NCBI RefSeq assembly: GCF_001447195.1
Contig: NZ_LFRI01000386.1
Span: forward strand, 402,104-466,103
Direction: 5' to 3'
Source: Aquabacterium parvum
Lineage (GTDB): Bacteria; Pseudomonadota; Gammaproteobacteria; Burkholderiales; Burkholderiaceae_C
DNA length: 64,000 nt
Part shown: piece by piece, positions 17,818-26,766 of the stretch
How positions within the stretch are numbered: position 1 is the first letter of the stretch
How the letters are laid out: every line of letters starts with the position of its first letter
Translations under genes and position numbers: made by a program
The notes under the pieces: generated by a model
The model's database searches: none
Seen by the model: the letters and a program-made list of their open reading frames with translations, nothing else
Told to the model about the DNA's origin: nothing

Positions 17818-20800
17818 ATGAAAACAGCATGGCATTTGGGCTCGGTGGCGTTGGTCGCGTTGCTCGCAGGGTGTGGTGGTGGCGGCAACAGCGACGCCCC
17901 GTCTGCTCAATCGGGCGGGCAGTTGCAGGCGGTGCCCAAAGAGCGGGCGTCCATCCTGGCGGTCTCGCCCGTGTCGGTGGCGCGTTGGGATGCGGTGCAG
18001 ACCTTGCCCATCGTTCCGGTGTCGGCGGCCAACCTGCCTGACGGCAAGGTGCTGCTGTGGTCTGCTGAAGACCGCTTTGGCTTTTCCAGCGGCTCGCAGA
18101 CCTACACGGCCTTGCTGGACCCGGTGACGGGACAGGCCACCGAGCGCCTGGTCACCGAAACGCAGCACGACATGTTCTGCCCTGGCACCACCAACCTGGC
18201 CGACGGGCGCCTGCTGATCAACGGTGGCATCAGCACCCAGGCCACCAGCATCTACGACAGCCGCACCAACAGCTGGACGCGTGGCCCGGCCATGGTCATT
18301 CCGCGCGGCTACAACGCCAACACGCTGCTGGCCGATGGCTCGGTGTTCACCTTGGGCGGCTCCTGGAGCGGTGGCACGGGCGGCAAGCATGGTGAGGTCT
18401 GGAAGGACGGGCAGGGCTGGCGCCGCCTGACGGGTGTGCCGATCGACCCCTTTCTGTCGACCGATGCGTCGCGGGCTTTCGGCGGTGACAGCCATTTCTG
18501 GCTGCTGCCGGCCGGCAACGGCAAGGTCTTCCATGCCGGCACGGGCGTGGACATGCACTGGATCGACACCCAGGGCAATGGCAGCGTGACGTTCGCCGCA
18601 AGCCGGGGCGACGACGAGTTCAGCGTCAGCGGCAACGCGGTGATGTTCGACACGGGCCGCATCCTCAAAGTGGGCGGCGGGCCGGGTTACGACGCGGTCA
18701 ACGCCAACGCCAACAGCTACGTCATCGACATCAACGCGGGTGTGTCGGTGCGCAAGCTCGCGCCCATGGCCTATCGACGGGCCTTTCACAACTCGGTGGT
18801 GCTGCCCAATGGGCAGGTGGTGATCATCGGTGGGCAGGCCTACGCGGTGGGCATCTCCGACAACAACTCGGTGCTGGTGCCAGAGCTGTTCGACCCGGTC
18901 ACGGAAACCTTCACGCCGTTGCCGGCGATGAGCGTGCCCCGCAACTACCACAGCGTGGCCTTGTTGCTGCCCGACGCGCGCGTGTTGTCGGCCGGTGGTG
19001 GCCTGTGTGGCCAGGGCTGCGCGGCCAACCACGCCGACTACCAGATCCTCAGCCCCAACTACCTGTTCACCCGCGACGGCCAGCCCGCCGTGCGCCCGGT
19101 CATCCGCAGTGCGCCCGACGAGGTGGTGTACGGCACGCGCATCCAGGTTCAGCTCGACAGCGACGTGAGTTCGTTCGCCCTGGTGCGCATGAGCTCGACC
19201 ACGCACACGGTCAACAACGACCAGCGACGCCTGTCGCTGAACTTCCGGCCCATGGTTGGGCAGCTCTACGAAGTGGACGTGCCCTCCAACCCTGGCTGGG
19301 CGCTGCCCGGCTACTGGATGCTGTTCGCGCTCAATGACGACGGTGTGCCCTCGGTGGCCAAGGTCGTTCGTGTTCATGGCACGGGTGCGCCGGTGATCAC
19401 CCCGATCGCAGACCAGACCACCCTGCTGGGTGCGGCGGTGAGCCTGCAGCCCGCTGTCACGGTGGACGGTGGCGGCACCGTCACCTACCGCGCCACAGGG
19501 CTGCCGGAAGGCGTGAGCATCGATGCGGCCACCGGTCGCATCAGCGGCACGGCCACGGCGGTTGGGCGCTCGCACGTCAAGCTCTTTGCCAGCAAGGGGG
19601 CCGCGAGCGTCAGCACCGAGTTCCTGTGGAGCGTGGGCAGCATCCAGGCTGCGCGCTACCTCAAGTTCGAGGCCCTGTCCGAGCGCAATGGCAACGCATG
19701 GACTTCGATAGCCGAACTCAACTTGCTCAACGAGTCGGGGCAGGTCATGCCACGCACGGGTTGGAAGGTGTCGGCAGACAGCCAGGAGCTGGCCGGTGAA
19801 AACGGGGCCGTGGGCAACGCCATCGACGGCAACGAGGGCACCATCTGGCACACGCAATGGCAGGCCGCCAACCCGGTGCACCCGCACTGGATCGTGGTCG
19901 ACATGGGCTCGGCTCAGCGCGTCACGGGCTTGCGCTACACACCTCGCTCGGGCGGGGGCAATGGCACCGTCGCGCGCTACCGCGTGTACCTGAGCCAGGA
20001 TGGCGTGAGCTGGGGCTCGCCCGTGTCCGAGGGCAACCTGGGTGACCTCGGTGACTGGGCCGCGACCAAGGAGCTGAGGTTCAATGCCCTGTCCACGGTC
20101 AACCGCGCGCCCACGCTGGTCGCGCCCGTGGCACCGCCCGTGCGCGAAGGCGACGCGGCGATGCTGACCGTGACGGGCTCCGACCCCGATGGCGACGCCA
20201 TCACCTTCAGCGCCAGCGGCCTGCCGCCCGGCATGTCCATCAACGCCAACTCAGGCGTGATCAGTGGTGTGGCCAGCCGCCTGGGCAACTACGAGGTGAC
20301 GGTCACGGCGCAAGACAACCGTGGTGCCAGCAGCCAAGTGGTCTTCAGCTGGTCGGTGCTGGGTGCGCCGCCCGTGATCACCTCGGTGCCTGTTGCGCCT
20401 GTGGTGTCTGGCACTTCGGCGGACTTCACCGCGTCCGTGACCGGGCAGGGTCCTTTCCAGTACAAGTGGTCGTTTGGCGATGGCTCGGGCGAGACCGCCT
20501 ACAGCGATCAGGCCAGCGTCAGCCATCGTTACGCTGAAGCGGGCGTCTACGAGGTGACGCTGACGGTGCTCGGCGGCGATGGTGTGTCCGCCGCCGCGAA
20601 GAAGTTCTGGCAGGTGGTGGGGGGTGACCCTTCTGCGCCACAAGCCAGGGGCTCGGGTGCGCTGGCCTGGGCGCCGCGCGACGGCCGCCTGTGGGCCGTC
20701 AACCCTGACAACGACAGCGTGTCGGTGTTCGATGGCACGACCTGGTCGCGACAGGCCGAGGTGGCCGTGGGCGCACAGCCGCGCGCGCTGGCCATCGCGC

Positions 20801-22956
20801 CATCGGGACAGGTGTGGGTCGTCAACCGTGGCAGCGCCAGCATCACCGTGCTCGACGGCAGCAGCCGTGCGCTGGTTCGCACCATCGCCTTGCCCACGGC
20901 TTCGGCGCCTCACGGCATCGTGTTCGATGACGACGGGCAGGCCTACGTGACCCTGGAGGCCGTGGGGCAGGTGCTCAAGCTCTCGGCGACGGGCGCCACC
21001 CTGGCCACCGCCAACGTGGGCGGATCGCCTCGTCACCTGGCCTTGTCGGCCGATCGCTCGCAGTTGCTGGTCACGCGCTTCATCACCCGGGCCCAGCCTG
21101 GCGAAGGCACCGCCGTGATTCAGACCGTGGTCAGCGGCGCGCGGCAGGGCGCCGAGGTGCACGTGCTCTCGCCCGCATCGATGGGCGTGCTGCGCACCAT
21201 CGTGCTGCAGCACAGCGACAAGCCCGACACCACCGTGTCGGCCCGAGGCGTGCCCAACTACCTGGCCGCTCCGGCGATGTCGCCCGATGGCCGCTCGGCC
21301 TGGGTGCCCTCCAAGCAGGACAACATCCTGCGCGGCAGCCTGCGCGATGGCCAGAACCTGAACTTCGAGAACACGGTGCGCGCCATCTCGTCGCGCATCG
21401 ACCTGACGACGCAGGCCGAAGACGCCGCCGCGCGGGTGGACCACGACAACGCGTCGGTGGCCAGTGCGGCGCTCTACCATCCGACGGGCGCCCTGGTGTT
21501 CGTGGCCCTGGAGACGAGTCGCCAGGTGGCCGTGCTGGACCCTGTGGGCCGACGCGAGCTGTTCCGCTTCGACACCGGCCGCGCACCGCAGGCGCTGGTG
21601 CTCTCGCCCGATGGCCTGCGCCTGTTCGTGCTCAACTTCATGGACCGCACGGTGGGTGTTCATTCGCTGGAAGGCCTGCTGCGCCGGGGTGAGTCGACGG
21701 CGGAACAGGTGGCCCTGCTGGCGGCCGTCGGCACCGAGAAGCTCAGCGCCACGGTGCTCAAGGGCAAGCAGCTGTTCTATGACGCACGCGATCCGCGCCT
21801 GGCGCGAGACGCCTACATGAGTTGCGCGAGCTGCCACAACGATGGCGGGCACGATGGCCGCACCTGGGACCTCACGGGTCAGGGCGAAGGTCTGCGCAAC
21901 ACCATCAGCCTGCGCGGCCGCGCCGGGGCGCAAGGGCGCCTGCACTGGAGCGGCAACTTCGACGAGGTTCAGGACTTCGAGGGGCAGATCCGCTCTCTGG
22001 CGCAAGGCACCGGCCTGATGACCGATGCGCAGTTCAACACCGGCACGCGTGCGCAGCCGCTGGGCGATCGCAAGAGCGGCGTCAGCACCGACCTGGATGC
22101 GCTGGCGGCCTACGTGTCTTCGCTCAACACCTTTGACGCCAGCCCCTTGCGCGCAGCAGGTGGGCAGCTGACGGCATCGGCATCGGCGGGGCGCACGGTC
22201 TTCGCGGCCCAGTGCGTGAGTTGCCACGGCGGTGCCGACTTCACGGACAGCGCAGCAGGGCAGTTGCGCAACGTCGGCACGATCAAACCCAGCAGCGGCA
22301 AACGCCTGAACGCCACGCTCAGTGGCCTGGACACGCCCACCCTGCGTGACGTTTGGGCCACCGCGCCTTACCTGCACGATGGCTCCGCCGCGACGGTGGA
22401 CGACGCGGTGCGCGCCCACTCGGGCCTGACGCTCACGGCGGCGGACCTGGCCAACGTCAGCGAGTTCGTGCGCCAGATCGGTGGCACCGAGCCAGCCGTC
22501 ACACCCTTGGTGCCCGCAGGCACCGGCACCGGCCTGCGTGGGCAGTACTACAACAAGGGTTGGTTCGGCACCACCTCGCTCGTGCTCACCCGCACCGAGA
22601 ACCCCAACTTCGACTGGGGCACCGCTCGCCCCGCCAGCAACGTCAACGCCGACAACTTCGTCGTGAAGTGGACCGGTACGGTGCAGGCCGAAGAGGGTGG
22701 CGTCTACCGCTTCCAGACCCTGTCCGACGACGGCGTGCGCGTGTCGGTCAACGGCCAGCAGGTCATCAACAACTGGACGGCACACGGGCCCACGGCGGAC
22801 ACCAGTGCCGCCATCACCCTGGAGGCGGGCAAGCGCTACACCATCGTCATCGACTACTACGAGCAAACGGGTGGCGCGGTGCTGCGCCTGAGCTGGCAGA
22901 AGCCGGGTGCCACGGCCTTCACGGCCATCCCGACCAACCGGCTTTACCTGCCGTGA
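17818..22956 (+). CDS. Lipoprotein fusion: copper radical oxidase, beta-propeller, di-heme cytochrome c, PA14
   Basis: The protein has 1712 residues. A lipobox ends at Cys19 (ALLAGC). Residues about 55-522 match fungal galactose oxidase closely, with every active-site residue present: Cys121 in FCPG (Cys228 in the fungal enzyme), Tyr165 in RGY (Tyr272), Trp183 in GSWSGG (Trp290), Tyr377-His378 (Tyr495-His496) and His463 in THTVN (His581). Next come an Ig-like module (525-606), a discoidin-like F5/8C module (612-758), a second Ig-like module (765-848), PKD (855-934), a YVTN-type propeller (945-1285), a di-heme part with CASCH (1336-1340) and CVSCH (1466-1470), and PA14 (1572-1710). Copper radical oxidases turn alcohols or aldehydes into oxidised product plus H2O2. 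The heme part resembles the MauG/cytochrome c peroxidase group and could use that peroxide or pass electrons on. The start at 17818 gives the lipoprotein signal. The physiological substrate is unknown. Confidence 0.88.
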   Translation: MKTAWHLGSVALVALLAGCGGGGNSDAPSAQSGGQLQAVPKERASILAVSPVSVARWDAVQTLPIVPVSAANLPDGKVLLWSAEDRFGFSSGSQTYTALLDPVTGQATERLVTETQHDMFCPGTTNLADGRLLINGGISTQATSIYDSRTNSWTRGPAMVIPRGYNANTLLADGSVFTLGGSWSGGTGGKHGEVWKDGQGWRRLTGVPIDPFLSTDASRAFGGDSHFWLLPAGNGKVFHAGTGVDMHWIDTQGNGSVTFAASRGDDEFSVSGNAVMFDTGRILKVGGGPGYDAVNANANSYVIDINAGVSVRKLAPMAYRRAFHNSVVLPNGQVVIIGGQAYAVGISDNNSVLVPELFDPVTETFTPLPAMSVPRNYHSVALLLPDARVLSAGGGLCGQGCAANHADYQILSPNYLFTRDGQPAVRPVIRSAPDEVVYGTRIQVQLDSDVSSFALVRMSSTTHTVNNDQRRLSLNFRPMVGQLYEVDVPSNPGWALPGYWMLFALNDDGVPSVAKVVRVHGTGAPVITPIADQTTLLGAAVSLQPAVTVDGGGTVTYRATGLPEGVSIDAATGRISGTATAVGRSHVKLFASKGAASVSTEFLWSVGSIQAARYLKFEALSERNGNAWTSIAELNLLNESGQVMPRTGWKVSADSQELAGENGAVGNAIDGNEGTIWHTQWQAANPVHPHWIVVDMGSAQRVTGLRYTPRSGGGNGTVARYRVYLSQDGVSWGSPVSEGNLGDLGDWAATKELRFNALSTVNRAPTLVAPVAPPVREGDAAMLTVTGSDPDGDAITFSASGLPPGMSINANSGVISGVASRLGNYEVTVTAQDNRGASSQVVFSWSVLGAPPVITSVPVAPVVSGTSADFTASVTGQGPFQYKWSFGDGSGETAYSDQASVSHRYAEAGVYEVTLTVLGGDGVSAAAKKFWQVVGGDPSAPQARGSGALAWAPRDGRLWAVNPDNDSVSVFDGTTWSRQAEVAVGAQPRALAIAPSGQVWVVNRGSASITVLDGSSRALVRTIALPTASAPHGIVFDDDGQAYVTLEAVGQVLKLSATGATLATANVGGSPRHLALSADRSQLLVTRFITRAQPGEGTAVIQTVVSGARQGAEVHVLSPASMGVLRTIVLQHSDKPDTTVSARGVPNYLAAPAMSPDGRSAWVPSKQDNILRGSLRDGQNLNFENTVRAISSRIDLTTQAEDAAARVDHDNASVASAALYHPTGALVFVALETSRQVAVLDPVGRRELFRFDTGRAPQALVLSPDGLRLFVLNFMDRTVGVHSLEGLLRRGESTAEQVALLAAVGTEKLSATVLKGKQLFYDARDPRLARDAYMSCASCHNDGGHDGRTWDLTGQGEGLRNTISLRGRAGAQGRLHWSGNFDEVQDFEGQIRSLAQGTGLMTDAQFNTGTRAQPLGDRKSGVSTDLDALAAYVSSLNTFDASPLRAAGGQLTASASAGRTVFAAQCVSCHGGADFTDSAAGQLRNVGTIKPSSGKRLNATLSGLDTPTLRDVWATAPYLHDGSAATVDDAVRAHSGLTLTAADLANVSEFVRQIGGTEPAVTPLVPAGTGTGLRGQYYNKGWFGTTSLVLTRTENPNFDWGTARPASNVNADNFVVKWTGTVQAEEGGVYRFQTLSDDGVRVSVNGQQVINNWTAHGPTADTSAAITLEAGKRYTIVIDYYEQTGGAVLRLSWQKPGATAFTAIPTNRLYLP

Positions 22957-22970
22957 CGATGGGGGCTGCC

Positions 22971-23432
22971 ATGCATCGGTCGCGTCGCCCAGCCCGCTGG
23001 ATGAGCGTGGCCTGTGTCCTGATGGGGGGGGCGTTGCTGACGGCCTGCGGCCTGGCGCCCCAGGAGCAGTTGCGCCAGCTCGGGCAGCGCTGGTTCAACG
23101 GCGAGGCGCCCTTGCAGGCACGCATGGTGGGTCACGCTCAAGACCTGCCTGCCGCCGCTGCGGCCTGCATCAACTGCCACGGTGCCGGTGCATCCAGCGA
23201 GCGCTTTGCGGTGGCCCTGAACCGCAACTGGCTCACTCAGCCGCAGGCGCGTCGCGGTGGGCCTCTGTCCCGCTACGACGCGACCAGCTTTTGCCGTGTG
23301 CTGCGCGAAGGCATCGACCCCGCCTGGGTCGTCGTCAACCAGACCATGCCGCGCTACGAGGTCACCGGCCTGCAATGCCGGGCTTTGTGGATGCACCTGA
23401 TTCAAGCTGGGAGGCCCGATGCCGGGCGATGA
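22971..23432 (+). CDS. Mono-heme c-type cytochrome lipoprotein
   Basis: The protein has 153 residues with a lipobox at LLTAC (Cys26), one heme-binding CINCH at 66-70, and Met126 in TMPRYEVTG as the likely distal heme ligand. It should be a small electron carrier anchored to a membrane and facing the periplasm. It begins 14 bp after the oxidase fusion and its 3' end overlaps the Sco gene by 14 bp, so the three are almost certainly co-transcribed. ATG 22971 is preferred over ATG 22959 because a G-run lies 5-10 bases upstream of it. It may pass electrons from the upstream di-heme domain, but the sequence does not show this. Confidence 0.82.
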   Translation: MHRSRRPARWMSVACVLMGGALLTACGLAPQEQLRQLGQRWFNGEAPLQARMVGHAQDLPAAAAACINCHGAGASSERFAVALNRNWLTQPQARRGGPLSRYDATSFCRVLREGIDPAWVVVNQTMPRYEVTGLQCRALWMHLIQAGRPDAGR

Positions 23433-24015
23433 CATGAACCATGGTCGCCGCCAGCTGATGCGCGGTCTGCTCGCAGGCGCCGCAGGCTCCGCTTTGGGCG
23501 GGCTGGCGTGTGCGCACCAGGTCGCTGGCCGGCTTGACCCGCCCCTGGCGCCCCCTGCGCTGCCGGTCCGCTGGCAAGACGGCAGCCAGCGCCCACTGGC
23601 CGATGTGCTGGAGGGCCGGGTCACCGCCTTGCAGATGATGTTCACCACCTGCAGCGCAACCTGCCCCATCCAGGGTGCCTTGTTCGCGTCGTTGCGAGAT
23701 CGCCTGGGTTCGGCGCGCCCTGATGTGCAGTTGATTTCGCTGAGCCTGGAGCCCTTGGTGGACACCCCCAAGGCGCTGGGCGAGTGGCTCAAGCGCCATG
23801 GTGAAGGGCGAGGGCGCTGGCTGGCCGGCAGCCCGGACATCCGGGCGCTCAATGCCTGGGTCGACTTCCTGAAGTCGGCACAACCTGGGCCTGATCGGCA
23901 CACGGGCCAGGTCTACCTGTTCGACCGGCGTGGTCGCCTGGCCCTGAGAACCGTGGATTTTCCTGCGCCAGAGCAGGTGACGGGCATGCTGGACGGGTTG
24001 GCTCGGCTGCGCTGA
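23419..24015 (+). CDS. Sco1/SenC-family copper chaperone
   Basis: The protein has 198 residues and a thioredoxin-like Sco fold. The copper-binding CSATC motif is at 78-82, and the third ligand, His161, is in DRHTGQVYLFD. The N-terminus has RRQLM followed by a hydrophobic stretch, a Tat-like signal. Sco proteins load copper into secreted or membrane cuproenzymes, classically CuA of cytochrome oxidase. No oxidase subunits are nearby, so the likely client is the copper radical oxidase encoded two genes upstream. The start at 23419 overlaps the cytochrome gene and has GGAGG close by; ATG 23434 is an alternative. Confidence 0.85.
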   Translation: MPGDDMNHGRRQLMRGLLAGAAGSALGGLACAHQVAGRLDPPLAPPALPVRWQDGSQRPLADVLEGRVTALQMMFTTCSATCPIQGALFASLRDRLGSARPDVQLISLSLEPLVDTPKALGEWLKRHGEGRGRWLAGSPDIRALNAWVDFLKSAQPGPDRHTGQVYLFDRRGRLALRTVDFPAPEQVTGMLDGLARLR

Positions 24016-24060
24016 ACGGCGGGTGCCCATGGCCGATTCCCGGCCGGGCGCCTGTTCGAC

Positions 24061-24966
24061 TCAGCGTGCTGCCCTGCCGGCAGCAGCCGACGAGTTGTGC
24101 CGCGTCGCGTACAACCCCGAGAGCACGATCAAGGCCGCCCCTGTTACCGCCGAGGCGAGCAAAGGGTCGTCGAACAACACGATGCCGAAAACGAAGGCGT
24201 GCACGATGCCCAGGTACTGCAAGCTGGCGTTGACCAGCATGGTGCCGCGCGCATAGGCCCGTGTCATCAGCAGCTGCGCGATGGTGGCGAAGGCCCCCAC
24301 ACCGAAGAGCTCCAGCCAGGCGTGCCAGGGGATGTCGGGCAGCGAGCTGGGGTTGCCCTGACCTGGGATCAACCAGATCAAGGCGCCCAGCAGCGTGCCC
24401 ATGACCGAGAACCAGAACACCACCCGCACCTCGGGCTCGCCTGCACGCCCCAAGGCCGTGACCTGCACATAAGCCGTGGCGGCCAGCATGCCGGAGCCCA
24501 CGCCCAACATGCCGGCGAAGAGCTGGTCTTGCGCCAGGGTTGGCTGCAGCACCAGGGCCACGCCCAGGAAGCCGACGGCGATGGCGCCCACCAGCCGCAG
24601 GTCCACACGCGCGCTGCGCTGAAAGGCCGCGCGCAACAGCAGGAACACCGCGATCCACACCGAGGACATGTAGTTCAGCGTCACGGCCGTCGCCAGGGGC
24701 AGGTGGCCGATGCAGTAGAACCACAGCGACAGGGCCAGCACGCCAGAGACGCCTCGCTGCGCGTGCAGGCGGGGCACCGTCGTGCGCAGCGGCGTGGCCG
24801 TCTGCCAGGCGATGGCCGCCATGATGAGCGCACCCACCAGCCCTCGAGCGCTCACCACGGCCGCGGTGCCGAAATGCGCAGACGCCAGCTTCACGCACAC
24901 GCCCATGCAGGCGAACAGCACGGTGGCGGCCACCATCTGCAAGTAGGGTGAATGTCGAATGGGCAT
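24061..24966 (-). CDS. EamA/DMT-superfamily transporter
   Basis: This 301-residue integral membrane protein has ten predicted helices in two EamA repeats (MVAATVLFACMGVCVKLASAHFG opens the first; SGMLAATAYVQVTALGR opens the second). The family exports metabolites such as amino acids or purines; the substrate cannot be told here. The start at 24966 avoids a non-membrane N-terminal extension. It lies downstream of the Rieske oxygenase gene, separated by a terminator at 24980-25003, and converges on the copper-oxidase operon. Confidence 0.8.
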   Translation of the reverse strand: MPIRHSPYLQMVAATVLFACMGVCVKLASAHFGTAAVVSARGLVGALIMAAIAWQTATPLRTTVPRLHAQRGVSGVLALSLWFYCIGHLPLATAVTLNYMSSVWIAVFLLLRAAFQRSARVDLRLVGAIAVGFLGVALVLQPTLAQDQLFAGMLGVGSGMLAATAYVQVTALGRAGEPEVRVVFWFSVMGTLLGALIWLIPGQGNPSSLPDIPWHAWLELFGVGAFATIAQLLMTRAYARGTMLVNASLQYLGIVHAFVFGIVLFDDPLLASAVTGAALIVLSGLYATRHNSSAAAGRAAR

Positions 24967-24979
24967 CGGGGCTGCAAAG

Positions 24980-25003
24980 GAAAAGGCCGCCCGCAGGCGG
25001 CCT
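24980..25003 (-). terminator. Rho-independent terminator of the Rieske oxygenase gene
   Basis: On the minus strand AGGCCGCC and GGCGGCCT form an 8-bp perfect stem with a 4-base loop (24984-25003), followed by a run of T bases with CC (TTTTCCTTT). It lies 15 bp after the oxygenase stop and just before the EamA start. Confidence 0.75.
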
Positions 25004-25018
25004 GTGCACGAGGGGCTG

Positions 25019-26146
25019 TCAGCCCTTGTAGGCCATCGTCCGGCGATACCACTCGTGGAAGTGCTGCATGCCGTCTTCCATCGGGCTTTGATAAGGACCG
25101 ACTTCGTTGTCACCGCGCTCCATCAGGGCACGGCGGCCGGCGTCCATGCGCTCGCCGATCTCGTCGTCCTCGATGCAAGTCTCCATGTAGGCGGCGCGCT
25201 GGGCCTCGATGAACTCGCGCTCGAAGGCGGCGATTTCTTCGGGGTAGTAGAACTCCACCACGTTGAGCGTTTTCTGAGGCCCTTGCGGGTACATGTTGGA
25301 GACCACCAGCACGTGCGGGTACCACTCGACCATCATGGTCGGGTAGTAGGTCAGCCACACGGCGCCCTGCGAAGGCTTTTCGCCGCCGCGGTAGTTCATC
25401 AGCACCTCGCGCCACTTTTTGTAGACGTCCGAGCCCGGCTTGTCGAAGCCCTTGGAGACGCCCACGGTCTGCACCGAGTAGGCGTCGGCCATGTCCCAGC
25501 TCAGGTCGTCGCAGGTCACGAAGTTGCCCAGGCCGGGGTGGAAAGGACCGACGTGGTAGTCCTCAAGGTAGACCTCGATGAAGGTCTTCCAGTTGTAGTT
25601 GCACTCGTGCAGCTCGACGTGGTCGAGCACGTAGCCGGTGAAGTCGAGGTCGCCACCCGGCTTGAAGCGCGCGTCCAGGCCGGCCAGGTCGGCAGCGATG
25701 TCACGCCCGTTGTCTTCGAACAGCAGCCCGTTCCAGTTGCGAACCTTGTAGTTGTTCAGGTTCAGGCAGGGGTCGTGGTCGAAGTGGGGGGCGCCGATCA
25801 GCTCACCCTGGTGGGAGTACGTCCAGCGGTGCAGCGGGCAGACGATGTTGTGCTTGGTGTTGCCGCGGCCGCGCAGCATGAGCGCCTGCCGGTGGCGGCA
25901 GACGTTGGAGATCAACTCGATGCCGTCTTTCGTGCGCACCAGCACGCGGCCTTCTTTTTCCTGAGGCAGCGCGAGGTAGTCGCCCACCTCGGGCACGCTG
26001 ACGGCGTGGCCAAGGTAGCGGGGACCTGACTGAAAGATGCGCGCTTGCTCCTCCTTGTACAGTTGTTCGTCGAAGTAGACGTGAACTGGCAGCTGGGTGT
26101 GGGAGCTGCGGCGAAGGGCGTTGAGCGCAGGACTCAGGTCGGACAT
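25019..26146 (-). CDS. Rieske-type aromatic-ring-hydroxylating oxygenase, alpha subunit
   Basis: The protein has 375 residues. The Rieske [2Fe-2S] ligands are Cys83/His85 (CRHR) and Cys103/His106 (CPLH). The catalytic domain contains NWKTFIEVYLEDYHVGPFHPGL, where the two histidines bind the mononuclear iron. Such enzymes hydroxylate or demethylate aromatic and quaternary amine compounds. No beta subunit, ferredoxin or reductase gene is adjacent, so it probably uses a reductase encoded elsewhere. Its substrate is unknown. The start at 26146 is preferred over 26164 because it follows the usual short N-terminus. A terminator follows at 25003-24980. Confidence 0.85.
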   Translation of the reverse strand: MSDLSPALNALRRSSHTQLPVHVYFDEQLYKEEQARIFQSGPRYLGHAVSVPEVGDYLALPQEKEGRVLVRTKDGIELISNVCRHRQALMLRGRGNTKHNIVCPLHRWTYSHQGELIGAPHFDHDPCLNLNNYKVRNWNGLLFEDNGRDIAADLAGLDARFKPGGDLDFTGYVLDHVELHECNYNWKTFIEVYLEDYHVGPFHPGLGNFVTCDDLSWDMADAYSVQTVGVSKGFDKPGSDVYKKWREVLMNYRGGEKPSQGAVWLTYYPTMMVEWYPHVLVVSNMYPQGPQKTLNVVEFYYPEEIAAFEREFIEAQRAAYMETCIEDDEIGERMDAGRRALMERGDNEVGPYQSPMEDGMQHFHEWYRRTMAYKG

Positions 26147-26487
26147 GATCCCCAGGATCTCCAAAAACCAATGTCAACCCGCTCCGCGAGAGCTGTCTGC
26201 CGACCATGAAATCAAGGCACGGATCAGGCGTTGGCTTCGCGAAGACATGTGAAACCCGGCTTGAAGTCAAAAAACCAAACCGGGGACGGCATCCCGGTGC
26301 AATCCGGGGAACCCGAGATTCTAGCCGGGGGGGTGGGGTGGGGCAAGCCTGTGGGTTTGCTCCGGCGCAAACCAGCGCGCCAGGCCCGATGTCAAGGCCC
26401 GCCCACCCTCAGGGGCGGGGCGTTCGAGGCAGGGCAGTCGAAATAGAATACGCGTTTGCCCGCAGAGCCGGATTTCCCACCCTCCCC
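26147..26487. other. 341-bp divergent intergenic region, Rieske gene / xseB
   Basis: The region has no plausible gene. It should hold the promoters of the minus-strand oxygenase and of the plus-strand xseB-ispA-dxs operon. A minus-strand TTGACA (26172-26177) is a possible oxygenase -35, without a good -10. TAGAAT at 26444-26449, 38 bp before xseB, is a possible -10 for the operon. A G-rich track with four G-runs lies at 26327-26355. Confidence 0.5.
26327..26355 (+). other. Candidate G-quadruplex motif
   Basis: Four G-runs of 7, 4, 4 and 3 bases are separated by 1, 1 and 9 bases upstream of the xseB operon. This spacing fits a G-quadruplex on the plus strand, which is also the transcript strand if a promoter lies upstream. 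Folding and role are not shown. Confidence 0.4.
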
Positions 26488-26766
26488 ATGGCCCGACCAC
26501 CCTCCACCCCCGCTGCGGCCTCCTCCGCAGCCGCGTCGAGCGCCCCAGGCGCCGAGGCCCTGCCCGACAGCTACGAAGACGCGATGGCCGAGCTGGAACA
26601 GCTCGTCGCGCGCATGGAGTCGGGCGCCTTGCCCCTGGAGCAGTTGCTGGTGGCCTACCAACGTGGGGCCTCGCTGCTGGGCTTTTGTCGCGAGCGCCTG
26701 CAAGCCGTTGAGGACCAGGTCAAGCAACTCGAAGGCGGGCAGCTCAAGCCCTGGGACGCGGCATGA
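26488..26766 (+). CDS. xseB: Exodeoxyribonuclease VII small subunit
   Basis: The 92-residue protein has a disordered Ala/Ser/Pro-rich N-terminus (1-25) and then the XseB helical hairpin ([26 protein letters not shown] and [23 protein letters not shown]). It pairs with XseA to degrade single-stranded DNA. The start at 26488 is the ATG nearest the domain; the frame is open further upstream but reads intergenic sequence. The stop overlaps the ispA ATG by 4 bp. xseB-ispA-dxs is a classical proteobacterial operon. Confidence 0.92.
   Translation: MARPPSTPAAASSAAASSAPGAEALPDSYEDAMAELEQLVARMESGALPLEQLLVAYQRGASLLGFCRERLQAVEDQVKQLEGGQLKPWDAA

Noticed and set aside
17719..22866. Long minus-strand open frames opposite the oxidase fusion
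   Set aside because: They show the typical His/Arg/Gln-rich composition of antisense frames in GC-rich DNA and have no recognised motif.
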